Positions 33,008-41,428 are shown, counted from the first letter of the stretch. The stretch: 64,000 nucleotides of DNA from Parabacteroides massiliensis (GCF_900155425.1 NZ_LT700189.1:985787-1049786), one strand, 5' to 3'. The notes: generated by a model not told the origin, from the sequence alone. Numbers and translations are program-made.

Positions 33008-35923
33008 TCATTTTCCACAAATGTCCTTAAACGGGCAATACAAGCAGGCTTTGCCGTTCGGGGTTTGCCGGAATGGAGTTTCTGTGTCGAAGATTTCATC
33101 CAGGCAATTTCGCAGGCTGTTTTCAAAATCCGTACGATAATTGTCGAAGTCCAAGACCTGTTCTGTCTTGAACCGGTCCGTACGGCGATAAATACCGGAG
33201 TCGAAAGAGGGAGAAAAAAGAGTCCGCATGTAATAGATACCCGGCTGGATCGCTTTCGCCCCATACATCCATGCATACATAAAGACCTGCATGACAGCCT
33301 TGGCACGATCTTTATCCTCTTTGTCGAAAAGGGCCTCGACTGAAGTGAACTGTGTCGTTCCGCTCCCACTCTTGTAGTCGATGATGCGGACAGCATCGCG
33401 CACTTCGTCTATACGGTCGATGAATCCTTTCAGCTGGATTTCGCTCTTATCCGCCAACGGGAAAAGGTTTTTTATCTTCTTTTCCGATTCGATATAACGG
33501 AAAGGAGTCAGTTTGGCATCCCGTTCCAGCACTTTCTCCACATATTTGCGGATCATCTCGCCGATCAGGAAATTCTGTCCGGTAAGCGGACGAACGATAT
33601 CTGTCTTAAAGAAAATCTCGGCAAAAGCACGGGCAACCGCCCCCATCAACATTGGCGTATCCTTCCGGATCGCTTTCAGCAGATCGGCCGTCACCATCTT
33701 CCCGCAGAAAGGCTGATACAATTCTTCCATCACCTTATGCAGGATGCTTCCGAAAATATTACTTTCGATCGTTTCGCTCACCTCTTCTTCTTCCCGTATG
33801 CCTTCGACAACGGAGAAATAGAACTTCAGCGGACAATCCAAATAAGTATTGACTGCACTTGCCGATATCGCCCTCTCTCCGCCACGCCGGAAAGCCGCCA
33901 GGCGGTTCATGACTTCCTTCGTCTTTGCCACCTGCAAGGCCGGAGTCTTGGAAGAAGAGACGTTGTAAACGACCAGTTTGTTCCGTATCGGTTCCTCATA
34001 ATGATAATGCAATTGATGGACGAAACGACTCACCTCGCCCGTCTGCAATCCGTTACTCCGGGTGTCATAGAGCAGGCTGACGTGGCTGGCACGGTAGATC
34101 AAACGATAGAAATGATACGCCCAAACGCTGTCCTGATGCTCGTATGTCGGCAGGCCGAATCCTCGGCGAAGATTATAAGGAATGAACGAATTGGCTGCTT
34201 TCCTTAACGGGAAAATTCCTTCATTCATCGAAAGGATAATCAATCGGTCGAAATCGAGCGCACGAGTCTCCAAAACCCCCATGATCTGCAAGCCGGAAAG
34301 AGGTTCGCCGTGGAAAGGGATCGTAATCGTGTCTGTCACACGTTTCAGCAAACGGAAATAGGTATCGATCTTCATTTCGACATTCGCCTCCTGCATGACT
34401 TCCTTCATCCGGTTGACGGTAGCGAAATAATGGAAGATAAACTCTTGCTCGATATCGTTAATAGTTGAAAGTTGAGAGTCGGAAGTTGAAAGTTGCTCCG
34501 CGTCACTATCTATATTTTCCACTTTCCACTTTCCACTTTCCACTGCTTTATTCAACTCCTGCAACACGCCAATCAGATAATCGGAGAAAGCATCCACCGC
34601 CGTTACCGGCGTAAAGAGAATGGACAACAAGGGGGTCTTGTTCAGATCGTCATAGGATATGTAAATCTTGTTGTTTTCCGAAATATCTTTCACCAGGTCG
34701 GAAACCACCTCAGGAGAGGTCGTCGAGACATACCGATGGTTCAAGATCGGCAAGACATCCCGAAAATAAAACACCGGTCGCCGGTCCACATAGCGAATGT
34801 TCTTTTGCAAAGCCAGAATATATTCCATCAAAGAAGCGACCGGCGTACCGGCCAACGGATATCCCATCGTCACGTTGATCCGCCTGATTTGTTCGGGGAT
34901 GGCATTCAAGACCGGGATCAACAAGTGTTCATCCGGCAGGATCACAGCCGTCCGCAACGCTTCTTCCGCGCTCATCTCGTCTTCCTTGCAAAGTTCACTT
35001 AAAAGACTGTGCACCTGTTTGGCCTGTCCGATGCCGGAAGGAATGCCGATCACCTCTATCTTCTTTTTGCCGCCATCTTCATTGTCAGTTGCCAATTGCC
35101 CATTGCCAATTAATTGCGACGGGAATTGCCGCAAATTGCGTTCTACGAAGTAAGAGGCTTTATTATCCGGATCCGTCACTTTCGGCGAAGCATAATCCCA
35201 ATAGAAATCGGCTATTCCCCGTTTCTGCAACTCGGACAGGAAACGTTCTTCGGCCACAGAGAGGGCGTTCAGGCCGACAAACACGACTTTCGTATAAGGA
35301 AGGTCGCAACATTCGTTTTTCTCCAGCAGCTCGACCACTTCCCGAAAAATCATCCCTTCATATCCCTTGCCTTCGGCAGCAAGCGCTTCCCGCAAATCGG
35401 CATATAGGGCGTATAGAATTTGCCAGACTGCCAAAAACTGTTCCTGGTTGGGCGTATCTCCTTTCGGATAGAAAGAAGACCAAAAGGTCCGGATAGCCGC
35501 AATCTGTTCGGGGCTTAAAAAGCTGAAATCATTCTCAATCTCACGAAGGTCCGTCACGTTTGTAAAAAGCATGCGGGCGTCAACCATGTATTTGTCGATA
35601 TCATCGAAGTCATTCAACAACATTTCCCCCCAATAAAGAAACTCGTCGAATGTTTCGGAAGAACCGCTATGGTCCAAATAGATATCATACAGTTTAAACA
35701 ACATGCTGATCCGGTCTGCCGTCTGCTTTCCGCTCAACTGCACAAACAAATCGTTGATCGTCAGGATCGTCGGCGAGAAAAGCGGTTTCTCCGATACTTC
35801 CGACAAATATTTCTGAAAGAACAGCCCCGTACGGCGGTTCGGAAAAACAAAAGCCAAGCGGCTGACTTCTGCTCCGTATTTGGAATAAAACAGGGATGCG
35901 ACCTGATATAAGAATGGTATCAT
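33008..35923 (-). CDS. AddB-like PD-(D/E)XK nuclease of a helicase-nuclease
   Basis: Probable subunit of an AddAB-type double-strand-break repair enzyme, 971 residues. The N-terminal region (AFVFPNRRTGLFFQKYL) is a degenerate helicase fold. The C-terminus has a RecB-type nuclease: a first Cys in TYLDCPLKFYF, active-site blocks around GFIDRIDEV and IIDYKSGSG, and the three final cysteines CLYCPFKDIC. Together these give the four-Cys iron-sulfur staple of AddB. No addA gene is adjacent in the window. Two low-complexity repeat insertions lie in frame (residues about 461-489 and 270-281) and appear to be acquired filler. Confidence 0.88.
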   Translation of the reverse strand: MIPFLYQVASLFYSKYGAEVSRLAFVFPNRRTGLFFQKYLSEVSEKPLFSPTILTINDLFVQLSGKQTADRISMLFKLYDIYLDHSGSSETFDEFLYWGEMLLNDFDDIDKYMVDARMLFTNVTDLREIENDFSFLSPEQIAAIRTFWSSFYPKGDTPNQEQFLAVWQILYALYADLREALAAEGKGYEGMIFREVVELLEKNECCDLPYTKVVFVGLNALSVAEERFLSELQKRGIADFYWDYASPKVTDPDNKASYFVERNLRQFPSQLIGNGQLATDNEDGGKKKIEVIGIPSGIGQAKQVHSLLSELCKEDEMSAEEALRTAVILPDEHLLIPVLNAIPEQIRRINVTMGYPLAGTPVASLMEYILALQKNIRYVDRRPVFYFRDVLPILNHRYVSTTSPEVVSDLVKDISENNKIYISYDDLNKTPLLSILFTPVTAVDAFSDYLIGVLQELNKAVESGKWKVENIDSDAEQLSTSDSQLSTINDIEQEFIFHYFATVNRMKEVMQEANVEMKIDTYFRLLKRVTDTITIPFHGEPLSGLQIMGVLETRALDFDRLIILSMNEGIFPLRKAANSFIPYNLRRGFGLPTYEHQDSVWAYHFYRLIYRASHVSLLYDTRSNGLQTGEVSRFVHQLHYHYEEPIRNKLVVYNVSSSKTPALQVAKTKEVMNRLAAFRRGGERAISASAVNTYLDCPLKFYFSVVEGIREEEEVSETIESNIFGSILHKVMEELYQPFCGKMVTADLLKAIRKDTPMLMGAVARAFAEIFFKTDIVRPLTGQNFLIGEMIRKYVEKVLERDAKLTPFRYIESEKKIKNLFPLADKSEIQLKGFIDRIDEVRDAVRIIDYKSGSGTTQFTSVEALFDKEDKDRAKAVMQVFMYAWMYGAKAIQPGIYYMRTLFSPSFDSGIYRRTDRFKTEQVLDFDNYRTDFENSLRNCLDEIFDTETPFRQTPNGKACLYCPFKDICGK
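34458..34544. repeat. Low-complexity repeat insertion inside the AddB-like gene
   Basis: It contains GTTGAAAGTTGAGAGT words and four tandem copies of the 7-nt unit TTCCACT (34517-34544). On the coding strand it yields peptides of the form SGKWKVEN and QLSTSDSQLST, which look unlike the flanking protein. The same words occur in the spacer at 43764-43874. Confidence 0.8.
35081..35117. repeat. Second repeat insertion in the AddB-like gene
   Basis: It is built from GCCAATTGCC and CATTGCCAATTAATTG words; on the coding strand it gives QLIGNGQLATDN. Similar CAATTG words occur at the stop codon of the permease gene at 48974. Confidence 0.6.
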
Positions 35924-36000
35924 TAGTTGTTTGAATTGGTAAATGTTGATTTATCGGTATGGGACTTGGATGACACGGCCATACAAAATAATTGTCGTTT

Positions 36001-36083
36001 GTAGGGGCAGGGCTCTGCTCTGCCCTTCGAATCCGGCAAGGCGGACTTTATTTTCATTGGGCGGAGTAGAACCCCGCCCCTAC
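36001..36083. repeat. REP-like GC-rich inverted repeat
   Basis: The outer arms 36001-36025 and 36059-36083 match at 21 of 25 positions as inverted copies (GTAGGGGC-GGG ... GCCCCTAC), with a 33-nt centre. All four differences are transitions, and two of them still allow G-T pairing. It lies in the AddB-reductase spacer. No other copy was found in this window. Confidence 0.75.
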
Positions 36084-36132
36084 GAGACACCATTATTTCA
36101 TTATACACCAGTAAATCAGTATTTATATTATT

Positions 36133-37125
36133 TTATTGCAATATACTCTCTATCGCCTGCAACTCTTCCGTTGTAAAAGCCGTGTTTTGCAACGCCTTCA
36201 AATTGTCCGCCAACTGCGCGACCGAACTGGCGCCCACCAGGACACTCGTCACCCGGTCGTCCTTCAGCAGCCAGGCAAGCGCCATTTCCGCAAGCGTCTG
36301 GCCGCGTTGTTTTGCAAGCTCATTCAACTGGCGGATTCTATTTATCTTTTCTTCCGTCACCTGCTCGCGTTGCAGATGGCCCGTAGATTTGGCAGCACGT
36401 GAATTTTCGGGGATACCGTTCAAGTATTTGTCCGTCAGCAAGCCCTGTGCCAACGGCGAGAAGGCGATCATTCCCACCCCTTCCTGCTTCAGCAGCGGCA
36501 AGAGTTCCGGTTCGGTCCAGCGATCCAACATCGAATAGCGTGCCTGATGAATCAGACAAGGCACACGATGCTCCTTCAAGACAGCGAGTGCCTTGCCGGT
36601 CTGTTCGGCATTGTAGTTCGAGATCCCGACATACAAGGCTTTTCCCTGTCGGACGATGTCGGCCAACGCTCCCATCGTTTCCTCGACCGGCGTCTGCGGG
36701 TCCGGACGATGCGAATAGAAAATGTCCACATATTCCAATCCCATCCGTCCGAGGCTCTGGTCCAGGCTTGCCATCAGATACTTGCGACTTCCCCAGTTTC
36801 CATACGGACCGGGCCACATATCATATCCCGCCTTCGTGGAAATAACAAGCTCGTCCCGGTATCTTCCCAGGCCTTTCTTCAGGATACGGCCGAAGTTTTC
36901 TTCCGCCGATCCGTATGCAGGACCGTAATTATTGGCAAGGTCAAAATGTGTAATCCCATTATCAAAAGCGGTATGTGCAATCTGAATGAAGTTGTCGAAC
37001 ACATCCACGCTGCCAAAGTTATGCCACAATCCCAAAGAGATGGCCGGCAACAGCAATCCGCTCCGCCCGCAACGCCTGTAAACCATATCGGCATACCGGT
37101 TATCATTTGCTTTGTATATTTCCAT
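36133..37125 (-). CDS. Aldo/keto reductase, YghZ/glyceraldehyde-3-phosphate reductase-like
   Basis: Cytoplasmic NADPH-dependent reductase of 330 residues without a signal peptide. It opens with YRRCGRSGLLLPAISLGLW, the usual start of this subfamily. The tetrad is visible in HFDLANNYG, ISTKAGYDM and FYSHRPDP, and cofactor binding in VGASSVAQLADNL. Close relatives of YghZ reduce L-glyceraldehyde-3-phosphate and methylglyoxal, so detoxification is plausible. It is transcribed alone on the minus strand. Confidence 0.92.
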   Translation of the reverse strand: MEIYKANDNRYADMVYRRCGRSGLLLPAISLGLWHNFGSVDVFDNFIQIAHTAFDNGITHFDLANNYGPAYGSAEENFGRILKKGLGRYRDELVISTKAGYDMWPGPYGNWGSRKYLMASLDQSLGRMGLEYVDIFYSHRPDPQTPVEETMGALADIVRQGKALYVGISNYNAEQTGKALAVLKEHRVPCLIHQARYSMLDRWTEPELLPLLKQEGVGMIAFSPLAQGLLTDKYLNGIPENSRAAKSTGHLQREQVTEEKINRIRQLNELAKQRGQTLAEMALAWLLKDDRVTSVLVGASSVAQLADNLKALQNTAFTTEELQAIESILQ

Positions 37126-37213
37126 ACTATGATATTTTAGTTACCATGAATCTTTTTTCAGAGATACAAATATAATCAAGAATACCCAAAGAACAGGCCA
37201 TTCGGACAAAAAC

Positions 37214-37282
37214 AAAAAAAGGCCATCCTCACGGACAGCCAATCTTCATTGTTAACCTTAAATCTAATACCATGAAAAACAC
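37214..37282 (-). ncRNA. Candidate small RNA, copy 1
   Basis: Minus-strand unit with its own promoter (-33-like TATG, 19-nt spacer, TATATTTG at 37287-37294) and an 8-bp hairpin GGCTGTCC/GGATGGCC followed by seven T. The predicted transcript is about 65-70 nt. It contains an almost fixed core, GTGTTTTTCATGGTATTAG and AAGGTTAACAATGAAGATT, present again at 38691-38759. The core includes an ATG, but the frame is short and the conservation covers promoter and terminator, which favours RNA. Resemblance to published Bacteroides paralogous sRNA families is possible but not verified. Confidence 0.6.
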
Positions 37283-37286
37283 GATG

Positions 37287-37317
37287 CAAATATAGCGGTT
37301 TTATGTTATGTAGCATA
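37287..37317 (-). promoter_or_regulatory. Promoter of candidate sRNA copy 1
   Basis: Minus-strand TATG (37314-37317), a 19-nt spacer and TATATTTG (37287-37294). The identical arrangement precedes copy 2. Confidence 0.6.
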
Positions 37318-37444
37318 CATTTCTATTTGGAAATCTCATTTATTTAAATCTATTTAACGAAAACATGCTGCAAAACATAATTAACCAACACCGTTTGCAA
37401 CCAACCGAAGCCTGTTTTCCACCAACCCTGTACCTATTCTTTTC

Positions 37445-37640
37445 GAAAAAACGACAATATCCCCCATAAAGAGCCAAAAACCACATAAAATTCTAATCTA
37501 CAACAGCATGCAAGAAATAGATGTTTGTTAAAAAATATTACCCTTATATGTAATTTGATCTAAACGGGGTAGAAAACTCAAATAGATGCGGTAGTAGTTT
37601 CGATTTGAACCAATGGCTTTTTGAAGGATATTACAATAAG
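37445..37640 (+). repeat. Dispersed 196-bp intergenic repeat, copy B
   Basis: It aligns gap-free to 14813-15008 with identical landmark spacing: ACGACAATAT, then 76 nt to TTAAAAAATATTACCC, then GCGGTAGTAGTTTC and the ACAATAAG end. It lies upstream of the small membrane protein gene and of its -7 box at 37710. Confidence 0.85.
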
Positions 37641-37709
37641 GGATCAAAAAAAAGACAAGGCACATTTTAGAATAAGCAAAACAATCTTTACCTTTTTAAA
37701 TAAAATATA

Positions 37710-37717
37710 TATTTTTG
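37710..37717 (+). promoter_or_regulatory. -7 element of the small membrane protein gene
   Basis: TATTTTTG lies 50 nt before ATG 37768. The intervening leader is AT-rich. Confidence 0.5.
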
Positions 37718-37767
37718 CCACATCAAAAAACAGCAAGTTTATTAATAACGTAACTTATTCGTAAATT

Positions 37768-37953
37768 ATGGGAACAATTATTTGGATTGTCGGTATTGTA
37801 TGTACCGTCTTGGCGATCGTGGATGTATTCAAAAAAAACATCACGACTATTGGGAAAATCATCATGACCGTGCTTTTGCTTCTTACCAGCTGGATAGGGT
37901 TGGCACTCTATTATTTTTGGGCAAAAAATCATGTAACAGAATGGTTTAAATAA
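37768..37953 (+). CDS. Small membrane protein, PLD-N/superinfection-immunity-like
   Basis: 61 residues with two predicted membrane helices (IIWIVGIVCTVLAIVDVF and IIMTVLLLLTSWIGLALYYF) joined by a short basic loop. The pattern resembles the PLDc_N or superinfection-immunity type of small membrane protein, but the length is too short for a firm call. It sits between the 196-bp repeat and the aquaporin gene, 52 nt upstream of it. Function unknown. Confidence 0.65.
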   Translation: MGTIIWIVGIVCTVLAIVDVFKKNITTIGKIIMTVLLLLTSWIGLALYYFWAKNHVTEWFK

Positions 37954-38005
37954 TCTAACCGGAGATTTATGTTTTAACACAAGTCCCCTTCTAATATTTA
38001 TTGAC

Positions 38006-38686
38006 ATGAAAAAATATTTAGCAGAAATGGTCGGCACAATGGTGCTGGTTCTTATGGGGTGCGGCAGCGCAATCTTCAATGGTGGTTGCGGCAGTCCGGC
38101 ACAGGTATTAATGGTAGCGATGGCTTTCGGGCTTTCGGTTGTGGCAATGGCCTATACAATTGGAGGCATATCGGGTTGCCACATCAACCCGGCAATCACG
38201 TTGGGGTGTATGTTGTCCGGACGTATGAAGAGCAATGAAGGATTGATGTACATGCTTTTCCAAGTGATCGGAGCATTCATTGGTTCCGGTATCCTATATC
38301 TCTTAACATCCAACATCGACATGGCATACGCCACTACGACCGGAGCCAATGCATGTGCCGCCGGTGTGAGTACGATAGGTGGCTTGTTGGCTGAAATCGT
38401 GTTCACTTGTGTGTTTGTCTTTGTTGTATTGGGCACAACCGATGCCAAGAAAGGAGCCGGCAATTTTGCAGGGTTAGCCATAGGTTTATCTTTAGTGTTG
38501 GTACATATCGTATGCATACCTATCACTGGCACGTCCGTAAACCCGGCACGCAGCATCGCTCCCGCCGTATTTCAAGGTGGAGAAGCTTTATCACAACTTT
38601 GGTTGTTTATTGTTGGCCCATTCATAGGCGCAGCTTTGTCTGCTCTGATCTGGAAGATGGTCGGCGATCTCAAACAAAATGACTAA
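38006..38686 (+). CDS. aqpZ: Aquaporin Z-like water channel
   Basis: MIP-family inner-membrane channel of 226 residues with six helices. Both pore loops are present: HINPAITLG near residue 55 and SVNPARSIAPA near 178, the two half-helix NPA motifs. After the second NPA the typical ARS (Arg selectivity filter) follows. The Ar/R pattern favours water over glycerol, though substrate choice is inferred. It is flanked on both sides by copies of the sRNA-like element in the same orientation. Confidence 0.95.
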   Translation: MKKYLAEMVGTMVLVLMGCGSAIFNGGCGSPAQVLMVAMAFGLSVVAMAYTIGGISGCHINPAITLGCMLSGRMKSNEGLMYMLFQVIGAFIGSGILYLLTSNIDMAYATTTGANACAAGVSTIGGLLAEIVFTCVFVFVVLGTTDAKKGAGNFAGLAIGLSLVLVHIVCIPITGTSVNPARSIAPAVFQGGEALSQLWLFIVGPFIGAALSALIWKMVGDLKQND

Positions 38687-38690
38687 AAAC

Positions 38691-38759
38691 AGAAATGGCC
38701 ATCCGTCACGGACAGCCAATCTTCATTGTTAACCTTAAATCTAATACCATGAAAAACAC
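38691..38759 (-). ncRNA. Candidate small RNA, copy 2
   Basis: Second copy of the unit at 37214-37282, about 90% identical through promoter (TATATTTG at 38764-38771, TATG 19 nt upstream) and body. The terminator stem is 9 bp (GGCTGTCCG/CGGATGGCC), but the T-tract is interrupted (ATTTCTGTTTTT). It runs antisense to and just beyond the end of aqpZ, and it may also terminate aqpZ. Confidence 0.55.
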
Positions 38760-38763
38760 GATG

Positions 38764-38794
38764 CAAATATAGAGAGTTTATGTTATGCAGCATA
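38764..38794 (-). promoter_or_regulatory. Promoter of candidate sRNA copy 2
   Basis: Minus-strand TATG (38791-38794), a 19-nt spacer and TATATTTG (38764-38771), identical in layout to copy 1. Confidence 0.55.
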
Positions 38795-38892
38795 ATAATA
38801 CCTCTAAAAAGTGCGCATCCTTAACCTGATTTAACTATTTCATGTTTTACAACATAGTTTTTCAGGCATTTTTGCATTAGTTGCCTCCAACA

Positions 38893-38937
38893 CCGGCAAT
38901 CGCTATGTCTGCATAGAGACAACCTTTACAATGCCGG
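38893..38937. other. Nested stem structure in the aqpZ-threonine dehydrogenase gap
   Basis: The outer arms CCGGCA (38893-38898) and TGCCGG (38932-38937) enclose CTATG-N4-CATAG (38903-38916). The 335-nt gap has no gene; beyond this and the sRNA copy it holds only AT-rich sequence. The structure could be part of a transcript ending at the hairpin 38955-38990. Confidence 0.4.
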
Positions 38938-38954
38938 ATAAAAACGACGCAAAT

Positions 38955-38990
38955 AAAAAGGCGGCCATCCCGAAGGACAGCCGCCTTTTT
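38955..38990. terminator. Bidirectional terminator near the threonine dehydrogenase gene
   Basis: AAAAAGGCGGC pairs perfectly with GCCGCCTTTTT around a short inner TCC/GGA helix. It lies 32 nt after the end of the minus-strand dehydrogenase gene. Its inner GGCTGTCC...GGATGGCC core is the same as in the two sRNA terminators. Confidence 0.85.
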
Positions 38991-39021
38991 TGTATCGATC
39001 TCTTAATGACCGGTGAAAATC

Positions 39022-39975
39022 TTACTTCTTGAAACGTTCTTTCAGCTTAGCCAGCATATCCTGTGTCATGGAATCCAGATCATACTCCGGTTTCCAGCCC
39101 CATTCTTCACGGGCACATGTGTCGTCCAGAGAGTTTGGCCATGATTCTGCGATAGCCTGACGCAACGGATCCACATTATATTCCATCTGGAAGTCCGGCA
39201 TATACTTTTTGATATTATTATAAATAATCTCAGGATCAAAGCTCATGGAAGCGATGTTGAAAGAGTTACGATGGACGAACTTCGTCGAGTCGGCTTCCAT
39301 AATTTCAATAGCAGCACGCAGACCGTCCGGCATATACATCATATCCATGAATGTACCCTGTTTGATCGGACATACGAACTTTTCACCTTTGGCTGCCGAA
39401 TAATAGATATCGACAGCATAGTCGGTCGTACCACCACCCGGAGGTGTCACATAAGAGATAAGCCCCGGAAAACGGACGGAACGAGTGTCGACACCGAAAC
39501 GGATATAGTAGTAGTCGCTCAACAATTCTCCGGAAACCTTTGTAACACCGTACATCGTACGCGGATTACGGATCGTGTCCTGCGGAGTCTTATCCTTCGG
39601 CGTGTTATTTCCGAACACACCGATTGAACTCGGAGTGAATACCGCACAATGCATTTCGCGGGCAACTTCCAATACGTTAAACAAACCACCCATACCTATT
39701 TTCCAGGCAAGCTGCGGTTTTGCTTCTGCAACGGCAGACAGCAATGCAGCCAAGTTATAAATCGTATCTACCTTATACTTGGACACCGTCTCAGCAATCT
39801 GCTGTTCGTTTGTAATGTCGACAATTGCAGATGGTCCGGATTCCAGCAGTTCGCCTTTAGGCTCCTGTCCGGGAATGTAACCTGCTACAATGTTTCCACC
39901 GTAGATACCTCTCAACTTCATGGTTAACTCTGATCCAATCTGACCGGTAGAACCAATTACTAATACATTTTTCAT
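39022..39975 (-). CDS. Short-chain-type L-threonine 3-dehydrogenase
   Basis: Probably oxidises L-threonine to 2-amino-3-ketobutyrate with NAD. The Rossmann motif GSTGQIGSEL is at residues 7-16, and the SDR catalytic Tyr-Lys pair is in YGVTKVSGE. FTPSSIGVFG supplies the expected Ser. ATG 39975 gives 317 residues, the typical size of SDR threonine dehydrogenases; the frame extends to 40032 without resemblance. It lies divergent from kbl, the next enzyme in threonine breakdown to glycine, which strongly supports the role. It could otherwise be a nucleotide-sugar epimerase. Confidence 0.9.
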   Translation of the reverse strand: MKNVLVIGSTGQIGSELTMKLRGIYGGNIVAGYIPGQEPKGELLESGPSAIVDITNEQQIAETVSKYKVDTIYNLAALLSAVAEAKPQLAWKIGMGGLFNVLEVAREMHCAVFTPSSIGVFGNNTPKDKTPQDTIRNPRTMYGVTKVSGELLSDYYYIRFGVDTRSVRFPGLISYVTPPGGGTTDYAVDIYYSAAKGEKFVCPIKQGTFMDMMYMPDGLRAAIEIMEADSTKFVHRNSFNIASMSFDPEIIYNNIKKYMPDFQMEYNVDPLRQAIAESWPNSLDDTCAREEWGWKPEYDLDSMTQDMLAKLKERFKK

Positions 39976-40008
39976 TGCGTTTGATGTTTTTTTAAGTTTT
40001 TTCGGTGA

Positions 40009-40016
40009 CAAAGGTA
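40009..40016 (-). promoter_or_regulatory. -7 element of the threonine dehydrogenase gene
   Basis: Minus-strand TACCTTTG lies 34 nt upstream of ATG 39975. Confidence 0.5.
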
Positions 40017-40182
40017 TAGAGAATAAAAACATTTATGTATGAAATTCTTGTATTTTTTAGCTCATATATTCAAAAAAAATATGACCTTTGCCACATCGGC
40101 AGACATAATATTTTGCAACTTGTCTGCGATTTAAAGAGATCTAAATTCAACTTAATTAAAAATACTAACAAAAAACAAAGTT

Positions 40183-41373
40183 ATGTACGGTAAACTGAAA
40201 GATTTCCTTACTCAGGAATTGGCAAACATCAAAGCTGCCGGTTTGTATAAGAACGAGCGTATCATCACCACTCCTCAAAGAGCCGACATCAAAGTAAACG
40301 CCGGAAGCGACGTTTTGAACTTCTGTGCAAACAACTATCTGGGCCTGTCTGACAACCAACGTCTGATCAAGGCTGCCAAAGAAGCTATGGATACACACGG
40401 ATACGGCATGTCGTCCGTCCGTTTCATCTGCGGTACACAGGATCTGCACAAACAACTGGAAGCCGCTATCTCCGATTACTTCAAGACTGAAGATACGATC
40501 CTGTACGCAGCATGTTTCGATGCCAACGGGGGGTTGTTCGAACCGCTGTTCACGGAAGAAGACGCAATCATCTCCGACGCTTTGAACCATGCTTCCATCA
40601 TCGACGGTGTACGTCTTTGCAAGGCAAAACGCTACCGTTATGCCAACGCAGACATGGCCGATCTGGAACGTTGCCTGCAAGAAGCCCAGGCACAACGTCA
40701 CCGCATCATCGCAACAGACGGCGTGTTCTCGATGGACGGAAATGTGGCTCCGATGGACAAGATATGCGAACTGGCCGAAAAATACGATGCCTTGGTAATG
40801 GTCGACGAGTCTCACTCTGCCGGTGTCGTCGGTCCGACCGGACACGGTGTTGCCGAACAGTTCAATTGCTACGGACGCATAGACGTTTTCACCGGTACGC
40901 TGGGTAAAGCATTCGGTGGCGCCATGGGCGGATTCACAACCGGAAAGAAAGAGATCATCGACATGTTGCGCCAGCGCTCCCGTCCTTACCTGTTTTCCAA
41001 CTCTGTTGCCCCCGCTATCGTAGGCGCCAGTCTGGAAATGTTCAAGATGCTGAAAGAAAACGACGACCTGCATACGAAACTGATGAACAACGTCAACTAC
41101 TTCCGCGACAAGATGCTGGCTGCCGGTTTCGACATCAAACCGACCCAGTCCGCCATCTGCGCCGTTATGCTGTATGACGCTAAATTATCCCAGGATTTCG
41201 CTGCCAAGATGCAGGAAGAAGGCATTTATGTAACCGGCTTCTACTATCCGGTAGTACCTAAAGGCCAGGCTCGTATCCGCGTACAGCTGTCCGCCGGCCA
41301 CGAAACGGCACATCTGGATAAAGCAATCGCTGCATTTATCAAAGTAGGAAAAGAACTGAACGTAATCAAATAA
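40183..41373 (+). CDS. kbl: 2-amino-3-ketobutyrate CoA ligase (glycine C-acetyltransferase)
   Basis: PLP enzyme that splits 2-amino-3-ketobutyrate with CoA into glycine and acetyl-CoA. Length is 396 residues, as expected for the alpha-oxoamine synthase family. Landmarks are DVLNFCANNYLGLS, GYGMSSVRFICGTQ, the PLP Asp region VMVDESHSAGVVG near 205 and the Schiff-base Lys in GTLGKAFGG near 243. It faces the threonine dehydrogenase gene across 207 bp, so the two complete a threonine-to-glycine route. A strong terminator follows. Confidence 0.96.
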   Translation: MYGKLKDFLTQELANIKAAGLYKNERIITTPQRADIKVNAGSDVLNFCANNYLGLSDNQRLIKAAKEAMDTHGYGMSSVRFICGTQDLHKQLEAAISDYFKTEDTILYAACFDANGGLFEPLFTEEDAIISDALNHASIIDGVRLCKAKRYRYANADMADLERCLQEAQAQRHRIIATDGVFSMDGNVAPMDKICELAEKYDALVMVDESHSAGVVGPTGHGVAEQFNCYGRIDVFTGTLGKAFGGAMGGFTTGKKEIIDMLRQRSRPYLFSNSVAPAIVGASLEMFKMLKENDDLHTKLMNNVNYFRDKMLAAGFDIKPTQSAICAVMLYDAKLSQDFAAKMQEEGIYVTGFYYPVVPKGQARIRVQLSAGHETAHLDKAIAAFIKVGKELNVIK

Positions 41374-41395
41374 GTTCGTTTTGAAGCAAAAGAGC

Positions 41396-41428
41396 AAAGG
41401 CGAGGACTGGAAACGGTCTTCGCCTTTT
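41396..41428 (+). terminator. kbl terminator
   Basis: AAAGGCGA (41396-41403) pairs with TCGCCTTT (41420-41427) with a GAC/GTC inner pair, followed by TTCTTTT. Confidence 0.8.
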
